Below, in pieces: positions 16,033 to 22,496 of a DNA stretch of 22,820 bases. The stretch's first letter is position 1. Each line of letters starts with the position of its first letter. The notes under the pieces were generated by a model. It was not told the DNA's origin and did not search any database. It saw nothing but the letters and a program-made list of their open reading frames with translations. The stretch is from JBGTLU01 sp041743935. GTDB lineage: Bacteria; Bacteroidota; Bacteroidia; Sphingobacteriales; Sphingobacteriaceae. A program made the position numbers and the translations under genes. The stretch covers positions 1-22,820 of the forward strand of contig JBGTLU010000051.1 of NCBI GenBank assembly GCA_041743935.1, written 5' to 3'.

Positions 16033-17044
16033 TTGATTTAATTTTATTTAAAAGATTTAATCCCGATTGATTTATAAAAACATTATTTATTGAATAATTA
16101 TCTGGTATTCGTAACTCCTTTATATTTTTATTTTCTTTATCTATAATCATAACCCCATTGACAATATTTCTATTTATTCTTACTTGATAAAATCTATAAA
16201 TTACTTTTCTGTATTTATCATAAAATATTGAATTATAAGAATCTGTGCTGTTAAAATATTTAATAGAATTTTTAAAACTTACATTACCACATTCTATATA
16301 CTTAATACTACTTAAATATTTACTTTTTGCTTCAATTTCACTAACGCTATCATTATTAAAATTATATAAAATAATATTGTGTGAAAGAGGTAAGCTTAAA
16401 TAAATAAGTCCTTTGTCTTCTATTAAACACGAATAAACCATTCTATACTGATTTCCTCCCCAATTTTTAGAACTTTGCAAAGTATTAAAAGGTATAATGT
16501 TTTTAATTCTATTATTAATTATTTTAATTCCATTGTATCTTATAATATCTGTATCACAAGTCTCACCAAAGACACTACCAATTAATATAAAATTTTGATT
16601 TAAGTAATAAATCGGTGTTGGAGTATAGTTTAATATAGTTGGTCTAATATAATTCAAATTACTATCTTTACGGTTAAATTTATAAACAATTTTGTCTTTG
16701 TAAATTGTATTATTATTAGCAAATATGGTATCGGAGTTGGTGATTATAAAACCATTTATTTTACTATCGACAACAATACTATCATATGTAATAACTTCAT
16801 TTTTATTATAAATTGGATAAACATAAATTAAATTACCTAGTAATGAAAGTCTATATAATTTACCATCATTAAATTGTATGTATTGGGAGAGTGAAGTGTC
16901 ATAATATCCTGCTTGTAAGACAACACTATTAGTTTTATAGTTTACTATGGATTCAATGTCCAATATTTCATTTTTGCTTCCATACCTACAATTAGAGATA
17001 TTTAAGCAAAACAATAATAAAATTAATTTGGAAAATATTTTCAT
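15983..17044 (-). CDS. propeller-like lipoprotein (6-bladed type, possibly DUF4221-like)
   Basis: 353 residues. The N-terminus MKIFSKLILLLFCLNISNC is a lipoprotein-type signal with candidate lipid-bearing Cys19. The body has repeated short strand pairs of the kind LYRLSLLGNLIYVYPI, LIYLSLPLSHNIILYNF and KVIYRFYQVRINR, the pattern of 6-bladed beta-propeller lipoproteins in Bacteroidota. DUF4221 or BF3164-like families are possible but not confirmed by eye. In other Bacteroidota such lipoproteins accompany NVEALA peptides, which matches the small peptide gene upstream. It starts 60 nt after the peptide gene, with a strong hairpin in the gap. Confidence 0.65.
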   Translation of the reverse strand: MKIFSKLILLLFCLNISNCRYGSKNEILDIESIVNYKTNSVVLQAGYYDTSLSQYIQFNDGKLYRLSLLGNLIYVYPIYNKNEVITYDSIVVDSKINGFIITNSDTIFANNNTIYKDKIVYKFNRKDSNLNYIRPTILNYTPTPIYYLNQNFILIGSVFGETCDTDIIRYNGIKIINNRIKNIIPFNTLQSSKNWGGNQYRMVYSCLIEDKGLIYLSLPLSHNIILYNFNNDSVSEIEAKSKYLSSIKYIECGNVSFKNSIKYFNSTDSYNSIFYDKYRKVIYRFYQVRINRNIVNGVMIIDKENKNIKELRIPDNYSINNVFINQSGLNLLNKIKSNDEKIHYDNFNINYNY

Positions 17045-17054
17045 ATTGTAATTA

Positions 17055-17092
17055 AAAAAAGCAATAGTTTATGATTAAACTATTGCTTTTTT
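17055..17092 (-). terminator. perfect hairpin between peptide gene and lipoprotein genes
   Basis: Left arm 17055-17071, loop TGAT-type of 4 nt (17072-17075), right arm 17076-17092: a perfect 17-bp stem. Read in the operon's direction, the distal arm ends in GCTTTTTT followed by further T and A, so it resembles an intrinsic terminator or attenuator. It lies just after the peptide stop and 10 nt before the lipoprotein start, so it should reduce expression of the three downstream genes relative to the peptide. A 3'-end stabiliser of the peptide mRNA is the alternative. Confidence 0.7.
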
Positions 17093-17104
17093 ACCGGCTA
17101 GAAA

Positions 17105-17353
17105 CTACTCTGAAATAGTTGGGTCGTCTGGATCTTCTATGCTATCTTTCTTGTTGCAGTTAGAACTGATTTCATACCACTCTCTATCAGTGCAAATTCT
17201 TGCTGTTGCATCATTAACCGTAACATTTCTACATCTACCGTCATTTCTATTAGTAGAGTTGATACACGTTGAGTTTACTGTAGTAACTCCATAGATACCT
17301 AAGAAAATCAGCATAACTAGCTTTCTGTAGTGTTTTAAAACAAATTGCTTCAT
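17105..17353 (-). CDS. small secreted-type four-cysteine peptide (NVEALA-like arrangement)
   Basis: 82 residues. A basic N-terminus (KHYRK) leads a hydrophobic segment at about 12-26, then a candidate cleavage near VNS|TC. The predicted mature part has four cysteines, at 30, 41, 54 and 66, enough for two disulfides, and ends in an acidic tail (KKDSIEDPDDPTISE). The architecture resembles Bacteroidota NVEALA peptides (short leader plus Cys-containing tail encoded next to propeller lipoproteins), but the NVEALA motif itself is absent. It is the first gene of the island operon, just downstream of the homopolymer-containing promoter. Its coding sequence is less AT-rich than the other three genes. 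Function unknown; a surface or signalling peptide is inferred. Confidence 0.65.
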   Translation of the reverse strand: MKQFVLKHYRKLVMLIFLGIYGVTTVNSTCINSTNRNDGRCRNVTVNDATARICTDREWYEISSNCNKKDSIEDPDDPTISE

Positions 17354-17432
17354 GGTTAAATAGGTTAAATTAGTAAATATGACAATTATATTGTGTTTAA
17401 GAATTATATATTGCGTATCTAATATTTAACAA

Positions 17433-17464
17433 CAAATATATACCCCCCCCCCTTATATTTCAAA
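17433..17464 (-). promoter_or_regulatory. island operon promoter with poly-G spacer
   Basis: On the minus strand TTTG (17464-17461) is followed after 20 nt by TATATTTG (17440-17433), a perfect TAnnTTTG -7 box with a full -33 element. Ten of the 20 spacer bases are an uninterrupted G run. Transcription would start near 17427, leaving a leader of about 75 nt before the peptide ATG at 17353. It is the best-matching promoter in the window and has the same spacer length as the acpP promoter. Confidence 0.7.
17443..17452. repeat. C10/G10 homopolymer tract inside the promoter spacer
   Basis: Ten consecutive C on the plus strand, the only G/C homopolymer longer than six noticed in the window, lying within otherwise AT-rich DNA. 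Tracts of this length slip readily during replication. Each gain or loss of a base would change the -33 to -7 distance from its present 20 nt. Confidence 0.85.
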
Positions 17465-17524
17465 ATAAAATAGCGAAAAACTATATAAGTAAAGTATAAA
17501 ATATTGATAATCAATTAGAAAAAT

Positions 17525-17557
17525 TTACAAACAATCTAAAAAGTTATTTACTGGCAT
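17525..17557 (-). pseudogene. vestigial 5' end of tilS in repeat copy B
   Basis: Minus-strand ATG at 17557 encodes MPVNNFLDCL and then a TAA. It parallels the true tilS start MLVNAFLNFI (identical at M1, V3, N4, F6 and L7). The sequence upstream of the ATG is the conserved repeat core. This is a truncated duplicate of the tilS start, stranded on the far side of the island. Confidence 0.65.
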
Positions 17558-17617
17558 TATTCCTGCTCTTATGCAGCGAATTTAGCTGATTTATTTAACT
17601 AATTTTACCCCGTGAAA
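17531..17617. repeat. direct repeat, copy B (right flank of the AT-rich island)
   Basis: Partner of 13269-13355, same orientation. It holds the functional start of the OstA-like gene (GTG at 17612) and the vestigial tilS start. Five mismatches in the 72-nt core show that the duplication is not brand new or that one copy came from a diverged relative. Confidence 0.9.
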
Positions 17618-19147
17618 TTTCTCTTAACCGTCTTTCTGTTTTGCATGGGTGCATTGTTGGCAAATGCGCAGCGCATTTCTAAAATACAGATAGATAATGC
17701 CGATGTAAGCTATTTCGAACAAAACCGAAATGGTACCATTGTTCGCATGGCCGGTAATTGCCGATTTACCCAAGATAATGCCACCATGTACTGCGATAGC
17801 GCGGTTTTTTATACCGACCAAAACCGCTTAGAAGCTTATGGTAATGTGATGATCCGACAGGCAGATGGTACCACGGTAACTTCTAAACGCCTGAATTACG
17901 ATGGAAACACCAAAAAAGCCCAGCTTTTCGAGAACATTACCCTTACCGATAATCAAGCTGTACTTACCACCAATTATTTGGATTACGACTTAAATAGCCG
18001 GATTGGTAGATATACAAGCGGTGGTAAAATTGTAAATGAGAATAACACACTTACTAGCCGCAATGCATCGTATAATGTAAACGATAAGAATGCTTTTTTT
18101 AAGGGTAATGCCAAAGTGATAACCCCAGAAGCAGAAATAAAATCGGATACTTTGCAATACAACACGGCTACAAAAATTGCCTATTTCTTTGGCCCCACTA
18201 CCATCCAAGGCAAAGATGATTTTATTTATTGCGAACGTGGGCAATACAATACCGAAACCGACATAGGTTCTATCACCCAAAATGCTTATTACCTGAGCGG
18301 AAGCAGAAAACTAATTGGCGATATACTCACTTATGACAGAGCTAAGGGTTTTGGTACTGCCAAAAACAACGTGGTTTTTACTGATACGGCTGAGAATGTA
18401 ATTCTGAACGGAAATTACATAACCCTCAACCGAAAAACCGAAACTACCATTGCTACCGGCAAGGCCATGCTTACCTTTATCATCGATAACGATTCTCTGT
18501 ACATGCACAGCGATACCCTAAAATCGGTGCTGGATACGGTAACCAACAACCGGACAATTTTTGCTTATCATAATGTGCGGATTTTTAAAGATGATTTACA
18601 AGCCGTAACCGATTCTTTGGTCTACACCTCCTCCGATTCTACCATGCGTTGTTATAATCAACCGGCTATCTGGACAGAAGGCTCGCAAATGAGTGCAAAA
18701 CAAATAGATATTTTGTTGAAGGATAAGAAAATTCATCAGATGTATTTTTATGAATCGGCATTTATTGTAGGGCAAGAAGAAAGCGATTCTACTAAGTTTA
18801 ATCAAATAAGTGGGAAAGATATGGTGGGCTATTTTTCCGATAGCAAACTGCAACGATTATTAGTAGAAGGTAACGGACAAAGTGTATATTATGCCAGAGA
18901 AGAGGATGGTGATTTTATTGGGGTGAATACTGCAGAATGCAGCCGAATGGTGCTACGATTTAAGGATAATAAAATTTCGGAAGTAACTTTTATACAACAA
19001 CCCGATGCGGTTTTTTATCCCATGAATTTAATTGCCGAAGCTACTACCCAATTAAGCGGTTTTAATTGGCGAATTACCGAACGCCCATTGTTTAAAGAAG
19101 ATATTTTTAGGAAACCGGTTATAAATTTGGTTGTTAAAGAAGAGTAA
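17612..19147 (+). CDS. OstA-like LPS-transport protein
   Basis: 511 residues with a clear signal peptide (MKFLLTVFLFCMGALLANA, cleavage before Gln20). The body consists of repeating beta-strand pairs of the OstA/LptA type, such as VRMAGNCRFTQDNATMYCDS, AYGNVMIRQADGTTVTSKR and IIDNDSLYMHSDTLKS. This is the jelly-roll fold that bridges lipopolysaccharide from the inner to the outer membrane. The long Bacteroidota form carries several such repeats. The start is GTG at 17612, because it alone gives the signal peptide directly after the repeat. Its ancestral divergent partner tilS is now 4.2 kb away because of the island. It converges with hpt, 4 nt between stops. Confidence 0.88.
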   Translation: MKFLLTVFLFCMGALLANAQRISKIQIDNADVSYFEQNRNGTIVRMAGNCRFTQDNATMYCDSAVFYTDQNRLEAYGNVMIRQADGTTVTSKRLNYDGNTKKAQLFENITLTDNQAVLTTNYLDYDLNSRIGRYTSGGKIVNENNTLTSRNASYNVNDKNAFFKGNAKVITPEAEIKSDTLQYNTATKIAYFFGPTTIQGKDDFIYCERGQYNTETDIGSITQNAYYLSGSRKLIGDILTYDRAKGFGTAKNNVVFTDTAENVILNGNYITLNRKTETTIATGKAMLTFIIDNDSLYMHSDTLKSVLDTVTNNRTIFAYHNVRIFKDDLQAVTDSLVYTSSDSTMRCYNQPAIWTEGSQMSAKQIDILLKDKKIHQMYFYESAFIVGQEESDSTKFNQISGKDMVGYFSDSKLQRLLVEGNGQSVYYAREEDGDFIGVNTAECSRMVLRFKDNKISEVTFIQQPDAVFYPMNLIAEATTQLSGFNWRITERPLFKEDIFRKPVINLVVKEE

Positions 19148-19151
19148 ATTT

Positions 19152-19706
19152 CTAAACCAAACTATAAATCCCTTTTAAATTTCTTCCTAATCCGTCGTAA
19201 TCTAGGCCATAGCCTACCACAAAATCGTTGGGGATAGAAAATCCAACTACATCTACTTGTAAATTATACTCTAGCGCATTTGGTTTTTGTAATAAGGTAA
19301 CTACCCGCATGGAAGCAGGTTGTTCTTCCTCTATTCGCTCAATCAAAAAATTCATGGTGTTGCCGGTATCTACCACATCTTCTAAAATGATTACATGACG
19401 GTTGTTCAAATCTATTTTCCAACCCAAAGGCATACGTACCAAACCGGTACTTTGTGTGCCCTCATAGGATTGTAATTTGGTAAATGCCAGTTCATAATCA
19501 AAAGTAAAACCCCGGAGCAAATCGGCAGTAAACCAAAAAGCACCATTGAGCACGCAAATAAAAACTGGGTTTAATCCCGCTAAATCCTGCTCTAATTGCA
19601 GCCTCATTTCGGATATTCTTTGCTGAATTTCTTCTTCAGAAAGAAAAGGTTTAAAAATTTTATCGTGCAGTTGGATGTTCATATTCAAAGGTACATAAAT
19701 AGCCAT
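19152..19706 (-). CDS. hpt: hypoxanthine phosphoribosyltransferase
   Basis: Salvages hypoxanthine and guanine to IMP and GMP using phosphoribosyl pyrophosphate. The PRPP-binding loop is VIILEDVVDTGNTMNFL with Glu109, Asp110 and Thr117. The early VFICVLNGAFWFTADLLRG supplies the conserved backbone turn, and VGYGLDYDGLGRNLKGIYSL is the typical C-terminus. The length of 184 residues is normal. ATG at 19706; a second Met at residue 9 is a possible start. It is divergent from the M16 protease gene and convergent with the OstA-like gene. Confidence 0.95.
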   Translation of the reverse strand: MAIYVPLNMNIQLHDKIFKPFLSEEEIQQRISEMRLQLEQDLAGLNPVFICVLNGAFWFTADLLRGFTFDYELAFTKLQSYEGTQSTGLVRMPLGWKIDLNNRHVIILEDVVDTGNTMNFLIERIEEEQPASMRVVTLLQKPNALEYNLQVDVVGFSIPNDFVVGYGLDYDGLGRNLKGIYSLV

Positions 19707-19725
19707 TTAGGTTTGTTGGTATTTG

Positions 19726-19733
19726 TATCTTTG
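19726..19733 (+). promoter_or_regulatory. -7 box (TATCTTTG) for the M16 protease gene
   Basis: Perfect TAnnTTTG match followed by CGG, ending 14 nt before the ATG at 19748, so the leader would be only a few nucleotides. No TTTG at the expected -33 distance was found. Confidence 0.5.
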
Positions 19734-19747
19734 CGGTTTACAATAAA

Positions 19748-20977
19748 ATGCAACACACCATACTTACACTTGCCAACGGCATTAGAGTTGTGCACCAACC
19801 GGCTACAGAATCTGGCATAACGCATTGCTGTTTGGTGATAGATACCGGCTCAAGAGACGAACCCCAAGATAAAATTGGTTTGGCGCACTTCATGGAACAT
19901 GTGCTCTTTAAAGGTACTACCAAACGAAATACCTACCGCATCTTAAACCGATTAGAAGTGGTTGGTGGCGATTTAAATGCCTACACTACCAAAGAGCAAA
20001 CTTGTATTCATGCTTCGTTTCTGAACGAACATTTAGAGCGTGCAGTGGATTTGATTACCGATATTGTTTTCCATTCTACCTTCCCACAAAACGAAATTGA
20101 AAAAGAAAAAGGAGTTATTTTAGATGAAATAGATTCGTATAAAGATAGCCCCGAAGACCAAATTGTAGATGATTTTGACGAACAGATTTTCCAAAATCAT
20201 CCACTCGGAAATAATATTTTAGGTACGCCCGAATCGGTGAAGAGTTTCAGTAAAAAAGATATTGCTTCTTTTGCAAAAAATAATTACGCTACCGATAAAA
20301 TAGTTTTTGGCGTGTATGGCAATATCTCACAGAAAAAACTTCATCGAATTGCCGAAAAATATTTGGGCACCATACCCCCCAACTACGGAAATAAAGATCG
20401 TTTTCCAGTAAATGGTTATCATCCTTCCGAAAAAGTAGTTTCAAAAAATAGTTTTCAGGCACACTGCATGCTAGGCGGAAGAGCTTATCCGCTAGGGCAT
20501 AACCAAAAACTTGGCATGTTTCTACTGAATAATATTTTGGGTGGGCCGGGCATGAGTTCTCGTTTAAATTTAGAAGTACGAGAAAAACATGGCATTTGTT
20601 ATACGATAGAATCTAATTACAACCCGTTTAGTGATACCGGAATTTTTTCTGTTTACTTAGGTACTGAAGCAGAAAAGGTAGATAAAAGTGTAAAATTAGT
20701 TTGGAAAGAGCTAAAAAAATTACGAGAACAACGCTTAAGTACCACGCTATTACACCAAGCAAAACAACGCTTTAAAGGCATGATAGCCTTGGCAGAAGAA
20801 TCCAGAATTTCGGTGATTATAGCCATGAGTAAAAGTTTATTAGACTATGGAAAGATAGATACACTGCCGGAAATATTCCGAAAAATTGATGCCCTCGAAT
20901 CCAACGATTTACAGGAAATTTCTAACCAAATATTTACTAAAGAAAACCTGAGTACGCTTATTTTTAAACCCGAGTAA
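19748..20977 (+). CDS. M16-family zinc metallopeptidase
   Basis: Pitrilysin-type peptidase of 409 residues, the length of the mitochondrial-processing-peptidase-like bacterial form. The inverted zinc motif HxxEH is present as GLAHFMEHVLFKGT, with His47, Glu50 and His51. The third zinc ligand, a Glu, is expected in EIEKEKGVILDEIDSYKDSP, about 75 residues later. The C-terminal half has the usual second-domain sequence, including GGPGMSSRLNLEVREKHGIC. There is no signal peptide, so it is probably cytoplasmic or exported by an unknown route. One nt separates its stop from the O-methyltransferase start, so the two are co-transcribed, a pairing often seen in Bacteroidota. Confidence 0.95.
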   Translation: MQHTILTLANGIRVVHQPATESGITHCCLVIDTGSRDEPQDKIGLAHFMEHVLFKGTTKRNTYRILNRLEVVGGDLNAYTTKEQTCIHASFLNEHLERAVDLITDIVFHSTFPQNEIEKEKGVILDEIDSYKDSPEDQIVDDFDEQIFQNHPLGNNILGTPESVKSFSKKDIASFAKNNYATDKIVFGVYGNISQKKLHRIAEKYLGTIPPNYGNKDRFPVNGYHPSEKVVSKNSFQAHCMLGGRAYPLGHNQKLGMFLLNNILGGPGMSSRLNLEVREKHGICYTIESNYNPFSDTGIFSVYLGTEAEKVDKSVKLVWKELKKLREQRLSTTLLHQAKQRFKGMIALAEESRISVIIAMSKSLLDYGKIDTLPEIFRKIDALESNDLQEISNQIFTKENLSTLIFKPE

Positions 20978-20978
20978 A

Positions 20979-21614
20979 ATGGAATTTCTGCCCAACGCAT
21001 TGTCAGAATATTGCACCCAACACAGCGATGCAGAATCGCCAATTTTGCAGAAAATTGCTCGCGAAACACATTTAAAAGTGCTAATGCCTCGTATGCTATC
21101 GGGTCATTTACAGGGTAGGGTTTTAAGTATGATTTCTAAAATGATTCAACCAAAAAACATTCTAGAAATTGGCACTTATACGGGTTACTCTGCCATTTGT
21201 CTGGCTGAAGGGTTGCCCGAAAACGGCAAAATCACTACCATCGATATAAATGCCGAATTAGAAGAGAGGGTAAGAGGATATTTTGAAGAAGCCGGTATTA
21301 CAAAAAAAGTAAATTATCTAATTGGCGATGCCACCCAAATTATCCCTGATTTAAACCAAGTTTTCGGTTTAGTTTTTATAGATGCCGATAAAAAAAATAA
21401 TGCAACGTATTTCGATTTATTGATAGATAAAATGCAAACCGGAGGGTACATTTTGGTAGATAATGTGCTTTGGAGCGGAAAAGTAGTAGAAGAAAAACCT
21501 AATAATGACACCGAACTAATCATCCAATTCAACAAGAAAATACAAAAAGACGAACGTGTAGAAAACGTGTTAATGCCCATTAGAGATGGCATCATGCTGA
21601 TAAGAAAACGTTGA
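20979..21614 (+). CDS. class I SAM-dependent O-methyltransferase (cation-dependent type)
   Basis: 211 residues of the catechol/caffeoyl-CoA O-methyltransferase family. Motif I is ILEIGTYTGYSAICLAEGL (61-79). The metal-binding Asp135 is in LVFIDADKKN, and Asp161-Asn162 are in ILVDNVLWSGKV. The C-terminus MPIRDGIMLIRKR is also characteristic. The natural substrate is unknown, although family members methylate vicinal hydroxyls with a divalent metal. Nothing in the sequence links it to the polyketide operon. It is the last gene of the M16 pair and ends convergently with the isoaspartyl peptidase. Confidence 0.93.
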   Translation: MEFLPNALSEYCTQHSDAESPILQKIARETHLKVLMPRMLSGHLQGRVLSMISKMIQPKNILEIGTYTGYSAICLAEGLPENGKITTIDINAELEERVRGYFEEAGITKKVNYLIGDATQIIPDLNQVFGLVFIDADKKNNATYFDLLIDKMQTGGYILVDNVLWSGKVVEEKPNNDTELIIQFNKKIQKDERVENVLMPIRDGIMLIRKR

Positions 21615-21621
21615 TTTTAGG

Positions 21622-21640
21622 TATTTAATCAGATTAAATA
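21622..21640. terminator. AT-only stem between convergent genes, possible terminator
   Basis: An 8-bp perfect inverted repeat (21622-21629 with 21633-21640, 3-nt loop) in the 27-nt gap between the O-methyltransferase and isoaspartyl peptidase stops. The stem has no G or C and no clear T run, so it is a weak candidate. Confidence 0.3.
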
Positions 21641-21641
21641 A

Positions 21642-22490
21642 TCAAGGAAAAACCAATATCTCTTCATCAAAACTTGCCCAAACCATGTAAGGATGAGAAT
21701 CTTGATGATTTATGTTTCCTTGAGCATCGATACAAATTGCTCCAGCAAATCCCTTTATTTCTTTTAACTCGGAAAAACTTTTTTCACTTGCCTTTTGCAG
21801 GGAAAAGCCATCGCTTACCCGAGTTACAATTTTTGTTGCCAGAGATGCACTTACAATGTCTTCGCCCACTCCGGTGCAAGAAACTCCTGCAAAGGCATTG
21901 GCATAATTTCCGGCAGTTGTGGCAGAATCGCTTACTCTTCCGGGCATTTCAAACCCTTTGCCACCGGTTGAAGTTGCGGCCGCTAATTTTCCATTAGCAT
22001 CTAAAGACACACAACCCACCGTGCCACTCCCGTTGGCAGCTAATTTTGCCTCATATTCTTTTCTGCGTTGCGGTATTTCCGGATTAAACCAATCAAACCC
22101 GTTTTTACGAGCATATTTTTCTGCACCGGCACCACTTAATACTCGGTCATCTTCGTTTAAAAGTAGTTGTGCTAAATAAATGGGGTTTTTAATGTTTTCT
22201 ATGTTGATGACTCCCGAGAATTTTTGAGTTTCACCATCCATTAACGATGCACTTAAGCGAATATGCCCATCGCTTTGAATCTGAGAGCCAATACCGGCAT
22301 TAAATAATTCACAATCTTCAAGTAAAGCAACGGTATAAACAACTGTTTCAATGGCTGTATGCTTTAGTAAATAGGCATGTCCTTTAGCTACAATTTCTCG
22401 TAAGGCATTTTGCTTAGCAATTTTAGTATCCAAGTTGGTGTCAGATTCACTGAAAAATCCTCCATGAATAATAATTTTTGGATTTTTCAT
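21642..22490 (-). CDS. isoaspartyl peptidase / plant-type asparaginase (Ntn hydrolase)
   Basis: Autocleaved N-terminal-nucleophile enzyme that hydrolyses beta-aspartyl dipeptides and asparagine. The predicted self-cleavage site is before Thr157 in ANGSGTVGCVSLD, which becomes the catalytic nucleophile. The downstream substrate-binding region contains SDSATTAGNYANAFAGVS-like sequence and the N-terminal subunit has IIIHGGFFSES. The length of 282 residues is normal. It lies 6 nt downstream of a cyanophycinase gene on the same strand. Cyanophycinase releases beta-Asp-Arg dipeptides and this enzyme type splits them to aspartate and arginine, so the pair forms a complete degradation route. The isoaspartyl role is favoured over plain asparaginase by this context. 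Confidence 0.93.
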   Translation of the reverse strand: MKNPKIIIHGGFFSESDTNLDTKIAKQNALREIVAKGHAYLLKHTAIETVVYTVALLEDCELFNAGIGSQIQSDGHIRLSASLMDGETQKFSGVINIENIKNPIYLAQLLLNEDDRVLSGAGAEKYARKNGFDWFNPEIPQRRKEYEAKLAANGSGTVGCVSLDANGKLAAATSTGGKGFEMPGRVSDSATTAGNYANAFAGVSCTGVGEDIVSASLATKIVTRVSDGFSLQKASEKSFSELKEIKGFAGAICIDAQGNINHQDSHPYMVWASFDEEILVFP

Positions 22491-22496
22491 GCTATG

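Larger units (their letters stand above)
13356..17530. other. AT-rich peptide/lipoprotein/barrel island
   Basis: Block of about 4.2 kb between the two direct-repeat copies, separating tilS from the OstA-like gene. Composition changes sharply at the repeats: a line inside the barrel gene (14641-14700) has 8 G or C in 60, while a line in tilS (12841-12900) has 30 in 60. The encoded proteins are accordingly rich in Asn, Ile and Lys. It holds four minus-strand genes that look like one operon, one promoter and one internal hairpin. No transposase, integrase or tRNA is present. The composition and flanking duplication indicate horizontal acquisition; the mechanism is not visible. Confidence 0.8.

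Noticed and set aside
17105..17353. Calling the peptide a true NVEALA peptide
   Set aside because: The defining motif is absent; only the architecture and neighbours agree, so it is described as NVEALA-like in arrangement.
17443..17452. Treating the C10 run as only a sequencing artefact
   Set aside because: Length errors of one base are possible, but the tract lies exactly between two well-matched promoter boxes, which is not expected of an error. The exact length should still be treated with caution.
13356..17530. Transposon, integron or prophage as the nature of the island
   Set aside because: No transposase, integrase, phage gene, terminal inverted repeat or tRNA target was found. The flanking repeats contain host gene starts, unlike mobile-element ends.
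18311..18853. Minus-strand open frames within the OstA-like gene
   Set aside because: They are shadows of a full-length signal-peptide-bearing gene in the plus strand and have no independent support.
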